Shown here in pieces: positions 1-7,334 of a stretch of 64,000 nucleotides of DNA. The notes beneath the pieces are model-generated. The model searched no databases. It was given only the letters and a program-made list of their open reading frames with translations, and had not been told where the DNA came from. The first letter of the stretch is position 1; each line of letters opens with the position of its first letter. Origin of the DNA: Mixta mediterraneensis (GTDB taxonomy: Bacteria > Pseudomonadota > Gammaproteobacteria > Enterobacterales > Enterobacteriaceae); contig NZ_JACFXY010000013.1 of assembly GCF_014946725.1 (NCBI RefSeq), positions 43,592-107,591 of the forward strand, given 5' to 3'. The translations under genes were made by a program, and so were the position numbers.

Positions 1-366
1 GAGAATTTTGTCGCAAAAATCTTGTGTCGGCTCGTACACCGCGCCGCTCATCAATACATGATCACCGGCTTCGACAAATGCCAGGATAGCGTTTGAAACG
101 GCGGCCGCGCCGCACGGATACAGTGCACATCCTGCGCCGCCTTCCAGTTCGGTCATCGCATCCTGTAACGCGAAATGCGTCAGGGTGCCGCGACGGCCAT
201 AAAACAGCTCGCCTTTGGCACGTCCGGCGGTGGCGTTTTTCTTATCCGCTACAGTGTCAAAAACCAATGAAGAAGCACGTTGAATGACGCTGTTTACCGC
301 GCCTTGAGTGTACCGCTTGCTGCGTCCTGCGCTAACCAGCGTGGTATCAATCTTTTTGGTTGTCAT
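1..366 (-). CDS. metC: Cystathionine beta-lyase, N-terminal 122 residues (gene runs off the left edge)
   Basis: PLP-dependent enzyme that cleaves cystathionine to homocysteine, pyruvate and ammonia in methionine synthesis. The visible N-terminus begins [17 protein letters not shown] and carries [19 protein letters not shown] and the segment [16 protein letters not shown], all characteristic of enterobacterial MetC. The ATG at 366 opens a frame that stays open to base 1. In E. coli metC lies back to back with exbBD; here a TRAP operon sits between them. Start and identity are secure, but the catalytic lysine lies outside the window. Confidence 0.93.
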   Translation of the reverse strand, partial: MTTKKIDTTLVSAGRSKRYTQGAVNSVIQRASSLVFDTVADKKNATAGRAKGELFYGRRGTLTHFALQDAMTELEGGAGCALYPCGAAAVSNAILAFVEAGDHVLMSGAVYEPTQDFCDKIL

Positions 367-395
367 TAAGGTCTGCCTTGCCGCGTCCAACAAAG

Positions 396-415
396 GTTTC
401 ACGTTAACATGAAAC
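396..415. promoter_or_regulatory. 20-bp near-perfect palindrome upstream of metC
   Basis: GTTTCA and TGAAAC flank a CGTTAACA centre. All positions pair except one (402/409). It lies about 30 bp upstream of the metC ATG, where a promoter or operator would sit. It is not a MetJ box (AGACGTCT repeats). A second short palindrome, AATAATGATTATC at 436-448, resembles the 13-bp core of a Fur site. The binding protein is unknown. Confidence 0.35.
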
Positions 416-463
416 TGTCTGCTAGGTTGAGCCTGAATAATGATTATCAGCAGGCGGTATAGC

Positions 464-492
464 AAAAAACAGGCCCGCCCAGCCTGTTTTTT
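464..492 (-). terminator. Intrinsic terminator of the TRAP operon
   Basis: AAAAAACAGGC (464-474) pairs with GCCTGTTTTTT (482-492) around a 7-base loop. On the minus strand, 7 bases past the dctM stop, this is a GC stem followed by a U-run. Because A-runs and T-runs are symmetric it could also act on plus-strand transcripts. Confidence 0.8.
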
Positions 493-498
493 ATCGCA

Positions 499-1785
499 CT
501 ACATCATGCCCATCAGTCGCGGTAACCAAAGTGATATTGCCGGGATATAGGTGATTAACATCAGCACCACAAACAGCATGCCGTAGAACGGCAGCATGGC
601 GCTGACCACTTGTTCAATCTTCTGTTTACTGACCGCACTGGCAACGAATAATACTGTGCCAACCGGCGGTGTGATTAAGCCGATGCCAAGGTTGGTTAGC
701 ATGATCATACCGAAATGTATCGGATTAATGCCTAACTCGGTTGCCACTGGCAGCAGCACCGGCGTCAGGATCAGAATCAGGGGGGCCATATCCATCAGCG
801 TGCCAACCACCAGCAGCAGAAAATTAACGCACATCAGGATGACGTATTTATTACTGGAGAAGCTGGTAAAAGCTTCAGTGATAAGGGTCGGTAATTGCAT
901 AAAGGTCATTACCGCACCAAATCCGGCAGCAAAAGCAATCAGCACCATAACGATGGTCACTGTTTTGATGGTACGGAACAGCAGGATATGTAACTGACTC
1001 CATTTAAAGTCGCGGTAAATAAACATGGTGACGAAGAACGCCCATAAGCAGGCAATGGCCGCCGATTCCGAAGCGGTAAAAATACCCGATAAAATGCCGC
1101 CAAGAATAATGACAATGGTAAACAGGCCCCAGAATGCGTCGAAGAAAATGCTTAGCGCCTGTTTAAAAGCAATACGCTCGCCTTTGGGGTAGCCCCGTTT
1201 ATGTGCAAAGCAGAGGCACATGATCATCAGGCACAAACCCAGCATCAGAGCCGGAATGATACCGGCGACAAACAATGACGAAATGGTCACCACGCCGCCA
1301 GTGGCTAACGAATAAATTACCGAGTTGTGGCTTGGCGGGATTAATACTGCCTGCACCGAACCGCTGGCCGTCACGGCGGCGGCAAAATCACGCGGATAGC
1401 CTTTCTCCTCCATCTGCGGAACCATCACCGAACCAATGGAGGCCGTGTCGGCGACCGACGATCCCGAAATTGCGCCAAAAAAGGTTGAAGCGACAATATT
1501 CACCAGCGACAAGCCACCGCGAATAAAGCCCACAAAAATATAGGCGAAATTCACCAGCCGTCGGGCGATGCCGCCTTCCGCCATAATCGCTCCCGCAAGA
1601 ATAAAGAACGGAATGGTCAGCAGAGAAAATTTATTAATGCCATTGGTGATTTGAATCACTACGGCTTCCAGTGGCAGATCGATCCACCATGCGCCGATAA
1701 ATGCGCTCAGGCCGACGGCAAACGCCACCGGAAAGCCCAGCAACAGCAACGCCACCAGGCTGCCGATTAAAATCAGTGCATCCAT
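499..1785 (-). CDS. TRAP transporter large permease (DctM family)
   Basis: Twelve-helix membrane subunit of a tripartite ATP-independent periplasmic transporter, which moves an organic acid using the sodium gradient. At 428 residues it has the normal DctM length. It is strongly hydrophobic throughout, with family segments such as the FFILAGAIMAEGGIARRLVNF region and GAISGSSVADTASIGSVM. RBS GGAG lies 7 bases before the ATG. It is the last gene of the dctP-dctQ-dctM operon, 12 bases after dctQ, and is followed by a terminator. The substrate cannot be read from the permease; the binding protein and a KdgR-like site upstream suggest a hexuronate or related sugar acid. Confidence 0.9.
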   Translation of the reverse strand: MDALILIGSLVALLLLGFPVAFAVGLSAFIGAWWIDLPLEAVVIQITNGINKFSLLTIPFFILAGAIMAEGGIARRLVNFAYIFVGFIRGGLSLVNIVASTFFGAISGSSVADTASIGSVMVPQMEEKGYPRDFAAAVTASGSVQAVLIPPSHNSVIYSLATGGVVTISSLFVAGIIPALMLGLCLMIMCLCFAHKRGYPKGERIAFKQALSIFFDAFWGLFTIVIILGGILSGIFTASESAAIACLWAFFVTMFIYRDFKWSQLHILLFRTIKTVTIVMVLIAFAAGFGAVMTFMQLPTLITEAFTSFSSNKYVILMCVNFLLLVVGTLMDMAPLILILTPVLLPVATELGINPIHFGMIMLTNLGIGLITPPVGTVLFVASAVSKQKIEQVVSAMLPFYGMLFVVLMLITYIPAISLWLPRLMGMM

Positions 1786-1797
1786 TTTATGCTCCGC

Positions 1798-2304
1798 TTA
1801 GTGTGTGCCGCCAAGGATCACGATAGGGCGCTGACGTTGATCGCCATTAATCAGTCGCTCCACCACAAATAACAACGTGAAGATCGCGCCAATGGGAATG
1901 GGCAGATACATTTCGCCGTAAGTCACTGTGGGAAAAGAGGCGAGCGATTGCACCCACATCGCTTCACACAGGTTGTAGCTGGCGCGGAAGATGATGACGC
2001 AAGTCGCGATCATCAGCAGATCGCAAACCCGTAACAGCAGGCGCTGCGCTGCAGGCGACAGGCGATCGGTCATCATCGATACGCAGATATGCGTCCCCGC
2101 GCGAAAACCAACCGGCGCCCCAATAAAGGTAAAAATAATCATGCAAATGATGGCCACCGGTTCGGGCCAGGAAAGGGCGCTATTTAATACGTAGCGGGCA
2201 AAAATGCCGATTGGGATCACCGTCACCATGATCATCAGCGCGATGGCGGCGATTGTCATGCACAGCAGATAGAGCCCATCCATCAGACGAGAATATGCAG
2301 TCAT
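1798..2304 (-). CDS. TRAP transporter small permease (DctQ family)
   Basis: Four-helix small membrane subunit that pairs with DctM. It has hydrophobic segments near the start (YLLCMTIAAIALMIMVTVIP) and the typical central stretch WPEPVAIICMIIFTFIGAPVGFR. I chose the ATG at 2304, which has an AGG nine bases upstream. An earlier in-frame ATG at 2340 has no ribosome site and would add 12 residues. It lies between the binding-protein gene and the large-permease gene on the same strand. Confidence 0.87.
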   Translation of the reverse strand: MTAYSRLMDGLYLLCMTIAAIALMIMVTVIPIGIFARYVLNSALSWPEPVAIICMIIFTFIGAPVGFRAGTHICVSMMTDRLSPAAQRLLLRVCDLLMIATCVIIFRASYNLCEAMWVQSLASFPTVTYGEMYLPIPIGAIFTLLFVVERLINGDQRQRPIVILGGTH

Positions 2305-2353
2305 TATCGATACCTGAATTAAGGCGTCATGGTTCAGCATGACACGGGAAGGG

Positions 2354-3331
2354 TTATTTCACATCGGCGATCTGCTTCATTAGATCCTGATACTTACCGG
2401 CAAACTGATCACGTACCGGCTGCGTGGCTTTGATAAAGTAATCACGATCGGTTTCCTGAAACGTCACGCCGCCCGCTTTCATTTTTTCTATCGACTGCTG
2501 GGTATAAGTTGCCCATAGCTGACGCTCTTCATCCTGCGCCTCTTTACCTAACTTTTTCAGCAGCGCCTGATCATCAGCAGACAGACGATCCCATAACGGT
2601 TTGGAATACAGGATCATTTCCGGCTGAATGAAGTGGCCCGTCAACGTGTAATTTTTAGCAACCGGCAGATAGTTATGGGCGACAAAGGTTGGCGGGTTGT
2701 TTTCGGTGCCATCAACCACGCCGGTTTGCATGGCGCTGAATACTTCGCTCACGCCCATCGCGACCGGATTTGCTCCCATCGCTTTTAGCGTGGCCAGTGA
2801 AATCGCGCTGTTTTGTACGCGGATCTTCATGCCTTTCAGATCTTCAGGTTTCTTAATGGGCTTTTTGGTAATCATGTTGCGCACACCCGCATCGGTCCAG
2901 CCCAGGAAGATCATGCGCGCGTTGGGATCGTTGTCGAAGTTATTGACGATCTGCTTGCCAATAGCGCCGTCCAGAACTTTATGCATATGATCTTCGTCGC
3001 GGAACACATACGGTAAAGTTAAAACGCTGGTCTCTGGCGCGATAGTGGTGACGGGAGCGAGCGAGACGCGGATCATATCGATCGCGCCGAGCTGGACTTG
3101 CTGTAGGGTTTGATCTTCATCACCCAGCACCCCGCCCGCATAAACTTTCATCTCTAAGCGCCCGTCGGTTGCTTTTTTAAGTTTCTCGCCCATATGTTCA
3201 AGCGCAACTACTGTGGGATAACCTGCTGGCTGAACTTCAGCCACTTTAATCACTTTGGCGGAAACCACCGCAGGGCAAAAAGCCGCAGCGGAAGATAACG
3301 AAACTGCGAGTAATAATTTTTTCAGCGTCAT
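2354..3331 (-). CDS. TRAP transporter periplasmic substrate-binding protein (DctP family)
   Basis: Periplasmic solute receptor, 325 residues, with a signal peptide (MTLKKLLLAVSLSSAAAF then a cleavage site after VSA). The mature start AKVIKVAEVQPAGYPTV and motifs GRLEMKVYAGGVLGDE, GMKIRVQNS and GTENNPP are those of DctP proteins; the arginine in KIRVQ is the residue that salt-bridges the substrate carboxylate in this family. The ATG at 3331 follows GGAGAAACAGA, so an upstream ATG at 3373 is not used. First gene of the operon. A KdgR-like site about 140 bp upstream points to control by pectin or uronate breakdown products (inference). Confidence 0.9.
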   Translation of the reverse strand: MTLKKLLLAVSLSSAAAFCPAVVSAKVIKVAEVQPAGYPTVVALEHMGEKLKKATDGRLEMKVYAGGVLGDEDQTLQQVQLGAIDMIRVSLAPVTTIAPETSVLTLPYVFRDEDHMHKVLDGAIGKQIVNNFDNDPNARMIFLGWTDAGVRNMITKKPIKKPEDLKGMKIRVQNSAISLATLKAMGANPVAMGVSEVFSAMQTGVVDGTENNPPTFVAHNYLPVAKNYTLTGHFIQPEMILYSKPLWDRLSADDQALLKKLGKEAQDEERQLWATYTQQSIEKMKAGGVTFQETDRDYFIKATQPVRDQFAGKYQDLMKQIADVK

Positions 3332-3473
3332 TCTGTTTCTCCAGCAAATTAGGGGCAGGAAGGGGCGGCGCATTGATTATCAGGGGCAGGAAGAAGTAGC
3401 CGCGTGGAGCCAGCATAGAGAAATTGCGGCGGGGGAAAACGAAACGATTACGATTGGATGAATTAGCTCACAT

Positions 3474-3492
3474 TTTAAAACGTTGTTTTAAT
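3474..3492. promoter_or_regulatory. KdgR-like operator upstream of the TRAP operon
   Basis: TTTAAAACGTTGTTTTAAT matches the enterobacterial KdgR consensus (AATRAAAYRYYRTTTYATT) at 16 of 19 positions, including every position of the inner RAAAYRYYRTTTY core. KdgR represses pectin and ketogluconate catabolic genes. The site sits between the divergent dctP and exbB genes, nearer dctP. Assignment rests on consensus match by eye. Confidence 0.5.
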
Positions 3493-3586
3493 AAATTCAT
3501 ATCCAATATCACAATTTTAAAACAATTGCCTAAACCGGTGTGAAAGCGAACAGCCTGAAATGAAAAAAATCTCCTCTCATTTGTAA

Positions 3587-3606
3587 ATAGTAATGAGAAC
3601 TACTAT
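3587..3606. promoter_or_regulatory. Fur box of the exbBD promoter
   Basis: ATAGTA (3587-3592) and TACTAT (3601-3606) form an inverted repeat around ATGAGAAC, and the stretch GTAATGAGAACTACTATC aligns with the Fur consensus GATAATGATAATCATTATC. It lies about 70 bp upstream of the exbB start, as expected for an iron-repressed exbBD operon. Confidence 0.6.
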
Positions 3607-3674
3607 CAATTCGCTTGTTTTTTGCTATTATTCGCCCTTGTTCCGCATCCGTGCACATGAGTTGGAGAAGCAGC

Positions 3675-4421
3675 GTGGTAGCCAGTGATTTGATGCAAAC
3701 GGATCTCTCCGTTTGGGGCATGTATCAACATGCCGATGTCGTGGTAAAGGTAGTGATGATCGGCCTGTTGTTGGCCTCAGTTGTGACGTGGGCTATCTTC
3801 TTCGGTAAATTCGCCGAACTGAGCGCTGCAAAACGTCGTCTGAAACGCGAACAATTAGCGCTGGGCGAAGCCCGGAATCTTCATGACGCCGCGCAGGCAG
3901 CTCAACAGTTCAATAGCAACAGCCACAGCGGCGTGTTGCTGAATGATGCGCAAAACGAATTAGCGCTTTCCGCCGGCACCGATGATACCAACGGTATTAA
4001 AGATCGCACCAGCTTTCGCCTGGAGCGTCGCGTTGCCGCCTTCAGCCGTCACGCGGGACGCGGTAATGGATTCCTCGCCACTATCGGTTCGGTATCGCCG
4101 TTTATCGGCCTGTTCGGTACCGTCTGGGGCATTATGAACAGTTTCATCGGCATTGCTAAAACTCAAACGACTAATCTGGCGGTGGTTGCGCCGGGCATCG
4201 CAGAAGCGCTGCTGGCAACGGCAATTGGCCTGATCGCCGCTATTCCTGCCGTTGTGATTTATAACGTCTTTGCGCGTATGATTGCCAGCTATAAAGCCTC
4301 GCTGGGTGACGTTGCTGCACAAATCATGCTGTTGCAAAGCCGCGATATTGATCTGGGAAACGTGACTACTCAGCCTGAGGTTGCTCGTCCTGCTGCTGCT
4401 CAGAAACTGCGCTTAGGATAA
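3675..4421 (+). CDS. exbB: TonB-system biopolymer transport protein ExbB
   Basis: Inner-membrane pentamer subunit of the ExbB-ExbD-TonB motor, which couples the proton gradient to outer-membrane siderophore and vitamin uptake. LMQTDLSVWGMYQHADVVVKVVMIGLLL near the N-terminus and GRGNGFLATIGSVSP followed by FIGLFGTVWGIMNSF match E. coli ExbB closely. I place the start at GTG 3675, seven bases after GGAG (248 residues, E. coli 244); an ATG at 3657 would add six residues without a ribosome site. It is followed six bases later by exbD and preceded by a Fur box. Confidence 0.95.
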   Translation: MVASDLMQTDLSVWGMYQHADVVVKVVMIGLLLASVVTWAIFFGKFAELSAAKRRLKREQLALGEARNLHDAAQAAQQFNSNSHSGVLLNDAQNELALSAGTDDTNGIKDRTSFRLERRVAAFSRHAGRGNGFLATIGSVSPFIGLFGTVWGIMNSFIGIAKTQTTNLAVVAPGIAEALLATAIGLIAAIPAVVIYNVFARMIASYKASLGDVAAQIMLLQSRDIDLGNVTTQPEVARPAAAQKLRLG

Positions 4422-4427
4422 GTTCTT

Positions 4428-4850
4428 ATGGCGATGCGATTAAATGACGACCTGGACACCGACGGTGAAATGCATGAAATCAACGTGACGCCGTTTATCG
4501 ACGTGATGCTGGTTTTGTTGATTATCTTTATGGTCGCCGCGCCGCTGGCAACCGTGGATGTGCGGGTCAATTTGCCTGCTTCCACCAGTGCCCCGCAGCC
4601 GCGTCCGGAGAAACCCGTTTACCTGTCAATTAAAGCGGATAAACAGCTGTATGTCGGTAACGATCAGGTCACGCCAGAAAATTTGGTGAGCGTATTGACC
4701 AGCCAGACGGAAGGTAACAAGGAGACCACCATCTTCTTCCAGGCCGATAAAAGCGTGGATTACGAGACACTGATGAGCGTGATGGATCAATTGCGTACCG
4801 CGGGTTATTTAAAGATTGGCTTGATGGGTATGGAAACTATGAAGAAGTAA
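4428..4850 (+). CDS. exbD: TonB-system biopolymer transport protein ExbD
   Basis: Partner of ExbB: one transmembrane helix (about residues 23-43) and a periplasmic domain. Asp25 in INVTPFIDVMLVL is the conserved proton-path residue. 140 residues, E. coli-like to the C-terminus. Co-transcribed with exbB and followed by a clear terminator. Confidence 0.96.
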   Translation: MAMRLNDDLDTDGEMHEINVTPFIDVMLVLLIIFMVAAPLATVDVRVNLPASTSAPQPRPEKPVYLSIKADKQLYVGNDQVTPENLVSVLTSQTEGNKETTIFFQADKSVDYETLMSVMDQLRTAGYLKIGLMGMETMKK

Positions 4851-4870
4851 CGTTTCGAAACGTAAGGAAA

Positions 4871-4894
4871 GGGTGCCGCTGGGCACCCTTTTTT
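4871..4894 (+). terminator. Intrinsic terminator after exbD
   Basis: GGGTGCC (4871-4877) pairs with GGCACCC (4882-4888) around a GCTG loop, followed by six T. It lies 20 bases after the exbD stop. Confidence 0.88.
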
Positions 4895-4981
4895 GTTTTA
4901 ATCCAACACGGCGATTCATCGGCATAAATTTTTTCGTGTTAATTTTTTGTTACTTATAAACACACTTTTGTAAATTGGAAT

Positions 4982-4997
4982 GGTGAGTTAGGTCACG
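4982..4997. promoter_or_regulatory. Probable CRP-cAMP site upstream of the citrate-type transporter
   Basis: GGTGA-GTTAGG-TCACG has the GTGA-N6-TCAC core of a CRP site. It lies about 60 bp before the transporter ATG, a position fitting catabolite activation of a carboxylate-uptake gene. The outermost base of each half-site departs from consensus. Confidence 0.45.
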
Positions 4998-5049
4998 TTA
5001 AATAGCCGGTAACTGCGCTAAAAAGGGATAAAAAACCCAGGAAGCGAAT

Positions 5050-6363
5050 ATGAGTCGGAGCCAGTCTTTACAAAAACCTAAAGGTGCAGCACGCACCATC
5101 TTTACCGTGACCAGCGGTAATTTCCTCGAAATGTATGATTTTATGGTTTTCGGCTACTATGCTAGCGCGATCGCCAAAACCTTCTTTCCTGGCGATAACC
5201 CCTTTACCTCATTAATGCTCACACTAATGACGTTTGGCGCGGGTTTTCTGATGCGTCCACTTGGCGCAATTATTCTCGGCGCTTACATTGACCATCATGG
5301 ACGCCGTAAAGGTTTACTGCTGACGCTGGGTCTGATGGCGTTCGGTACATTAACCATTGCGCTGGTGCCGGGATATGCTACGTTAGGCGCGCTATCTCCG
5401 GTACTCATTTTGCTGGGGCGCTTATTGCAGGGCTTCTCGGCGGGGGTCGAGCTGGGTGGTGTGTCGGTTTATCTGGCGGAAGTGGCGCCAAAAGGGCGCA
5501 AAGGCTTCTTTGTCAGTTGGCAATCCGGCAGTCAGCAGGTGGCGGTGATCTTTGCTGCGCTGCTTGGTTTGCTGCTTAATCATCTGTTTGGCAAAGAGGT
5601 CGTAACCGAATGGGGCTGGCGTATCCCGTTCGTTATAGGCTGTATGATCGTGCCGTTCCTGTTCTGGATTCGTCGTCTGCTGGAAGAAACTGAAGCTTTC
5701 AGCCAGCGCAAACACCATCCCAGCATGAGCGAAATTATGCGTTCGGTCGCCAGTAACTGGGCGCTGGTACTGGCCGGGATGCTCATGGCCGTGACCACGA
5801 CCGTGATGTTTTACATGATTACCGCTTTTACCCCAACTTTCGGTAAAACCGTATTAATGATGACTGACAAGCAGAGCTTCCTCGTGACGCTGTGCGTCGG
5901 CATTTCTAACCTGATTTGGCTGCCGCTGATGGGGGCGCTGTCGGACCGGGTAGGCCGTCGCCCTTTGTTAATCCTTTTCACTATTTTGATGATTGTGACA
6001 ACCTGGCCAGTGCTGCATTGGTTAGTGGGTTCTGCCAGCTTCGCCCATTTACTGGAAACCGAACTGTGGCTGTCGTTTCTGTATGCCAGCTATAACGGGG
6101 CGATGGTGGTTTATCTGGCAGAAATCATGCCTGCTGAGGTACGCGCGGCGGGTTTCTCGCTGGCGTACAGTCTGGCGACCGCGCTGTTTGGTGGCTTCAC
6201 GCCCGCGGTTTCTAGCTACCTGATCCACGCAACTGGCAATAAAGCCATGCCCGGCGTTTGGCTGACGTTTGCGGCAGTGTGCGGATTGATCGGGACATTG
6301 CTGATTGGGCGGATGGTGAAGCAATATCAGACGCGCCACAGCGGCGCGCCCGTTAACGCTTAG
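5050..6363 (+). CDS. Citrate/tricarballylate-type proton symporter (MFS, metabolite:H+ symporter family)
   Basis: Twelve-helix major facilitator of 437 residues. FTVTSGNFLEMYDFMVFGYYAS, RPLGAIILGAYIDHHGRRKG (the MFS loop 2-3 motif), GRLLQGFSAGVELGGVSVYLAE and EWGWRIPFVIGCMIVPF are very close to enterobacterial CitA/TcuC proteins, which import citrate or tricarballylate with protons. No tcuAB genes are present beside it, so citrate is the simpler guess. It stands alone with its own promoter region, and its TAG overlaps the stop codon of the convergent pilus operon. The exact substrate is inferred. Confidence 0.85.
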   Translation: MSRSQSLQKPKGAARTIFTVTSGNFLEMYDFMVFGYYASAIAKTFFPGDNPFTSLMLTLMTFGAGFLMRPLGAIILGAYIDHHGRRKGLLLTLGLMAFGTLTIALVPGYATLGALSPVLILLGRLLQGFSAGVELGGVSVYLAEVAPKGRKGFFVSWQSGSQQVAVIFAALLGLLLNHLFGKEVVTEWGWRIPFVIGCMIVPFLFWIRRLLEETEAFSQRKHHPSMSEIMRSVASNWALVLAGMLMAVTTTVMFYMITAFTPTFGKTVLMMTDKQSFLVTLCVGISNLIWLPLMGALSDRVGRRPLLILFTILMIVTTWPVLHWLVGSASFAHLLETELWLSFLYASYNGAMVVYLAEIMPAEVRAAGFSLAYSLATALFGGFTPAVSSYLIHATGNKAMPGVWLTFAAVCGLIGTLLIGRMVKQYQTRHSGAPVNA

Positions 6364-7334
6364 AAGGCGAGATCCACCACCACGCTGTCGGTGTAGTCGC
6401 CCGCTGGCGGCGTGCTTTGCGTAGTTAAAACGCGCGCGGTGTAATTGAAACCGCGCGTTAATCCATCGCTCGTCACGCTGGTTGAAGCGTCACTGCTCCA
6501 GCGTTCAGAGCCACTCGGTCCCCAGCGATCGCTGGTGGAACCTTTATAAATCTCATAGCTCAGCCGTTGAGTGCCACTCGCCATATTCCTTATGCTACCT
6601 GATGCGTAGTTGCCATTGCTTAATCCTACCGTATAGGTACTGCCTTTGCTGCAAAGCACATTAATCGTCTGAGATACGGCGGAGAAACTGCCTACCAGCG
6701 GTGCGCTGCCGAAACTGATATTTGGCGCGGTGATGGCGGTACAGTCGTTGCTCAGAATCGCCGTTACGGTGATGGGGATGACGCCACTGCCAGTTTGCGG
6801 CGTCAGACAGGCGCCAAGCAGCCCAATGCTGGTACAAACGTTATAGGTTACCGCCATGTTCAGCGTCAGCGTGTAGGTTCCGGCAGCAACCGTTTGTCCA
6901 GCCACGGTGCGCAGATAAACCGGAATAGCGAAGTTTAAACTTCCCAGCAAACCCGCCAGGTTAATCAGGGTGGTAGAGTTATAAGCATAAGCGGCGCCAC
7001 CAAGGGTTAACTCACTGGCACAGGCGCTATCGGTACACAGACGTACAGGGATGTTATCGGTGCCGGCGTCACCGCTGCGCTTCAACGTGCCGCGTGTACC
7101 ATTGTTGTTGCTCGCGCCGGTTAGCTGAAAAGTGATTTGGTTACCGGATAACAACGACAGTGCCGCACCGGCGCCGCAGTTAACGTTAGCGTTAGTCGAG
7201 GTCGAGCTCACCGTGGTGTTTGCTACAAACGTTGTTACCGAACCAAAACTGGCAGAAGAGGCGGGCAAATTACAGGCTGCGTATCCCCACCAGGGAAACA
7301 GCAGCCATCCCAGCAGTAACAGTATTTTTTTCAT
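6360..7334 (-). CDS. CsuE-like tip adhesin of an archaic chaperone-usher pilus (two spore-coat-U domains)
   Basis: Secreted tip subunit, 324 residues, with a signal peptide (MKKILLLLGWLLFPWWGYA). Two tandem spore coat protein U domains follow: an N-terminal one (about 20-170) with CNLPASSASFGSVTTF and a C-terminal one (about 185-324) with CTAITAPNISFGSAPLVG and the closing DYTDSVVVDLAF strand. The two-domain layout and its place at the end of the operon match CsuE, the hydrophobic-finger adhesin of Acinetobacter Csu pili. Start overlaps the usher stop by four bases. Identity as a tip subunit is inferred from layout. Confidence 0.8.
   Translation of the reverse strand: MKKILLLLGWLLFPWWGYAACNLPASSASFGSVTTFVANTTVSSTSTNANVNCGAGAALSLLSGNQITFQLTGASNNNGTRGTLKRSGDAGTDNIPVRLCTDSACASELTLGGAAYAYNSTTLINLAGLLGSLNFAIPVYLRTVAGQTVAAGTYTLTLNMAVTYNVCTSIGLLGACLTPQTGSGVIPITVTAILSNDCTAITAPNISFGSAPLVGSFSAVSQTINVLCSKGSTYTVGLSNGNYASGSIRNMASGTQRLSYEIYKGSTSDRWGPSGSERWSSDASTSVTSDGLTRGFNYTARVLTTQSTPPAGDYTDSVVVDLAF

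Noticed and set aside
3530..3721. Open frame antisense to the exbB start
   Set aside because: Lies over the Fur box and promoter, with no ribosome site or domain.
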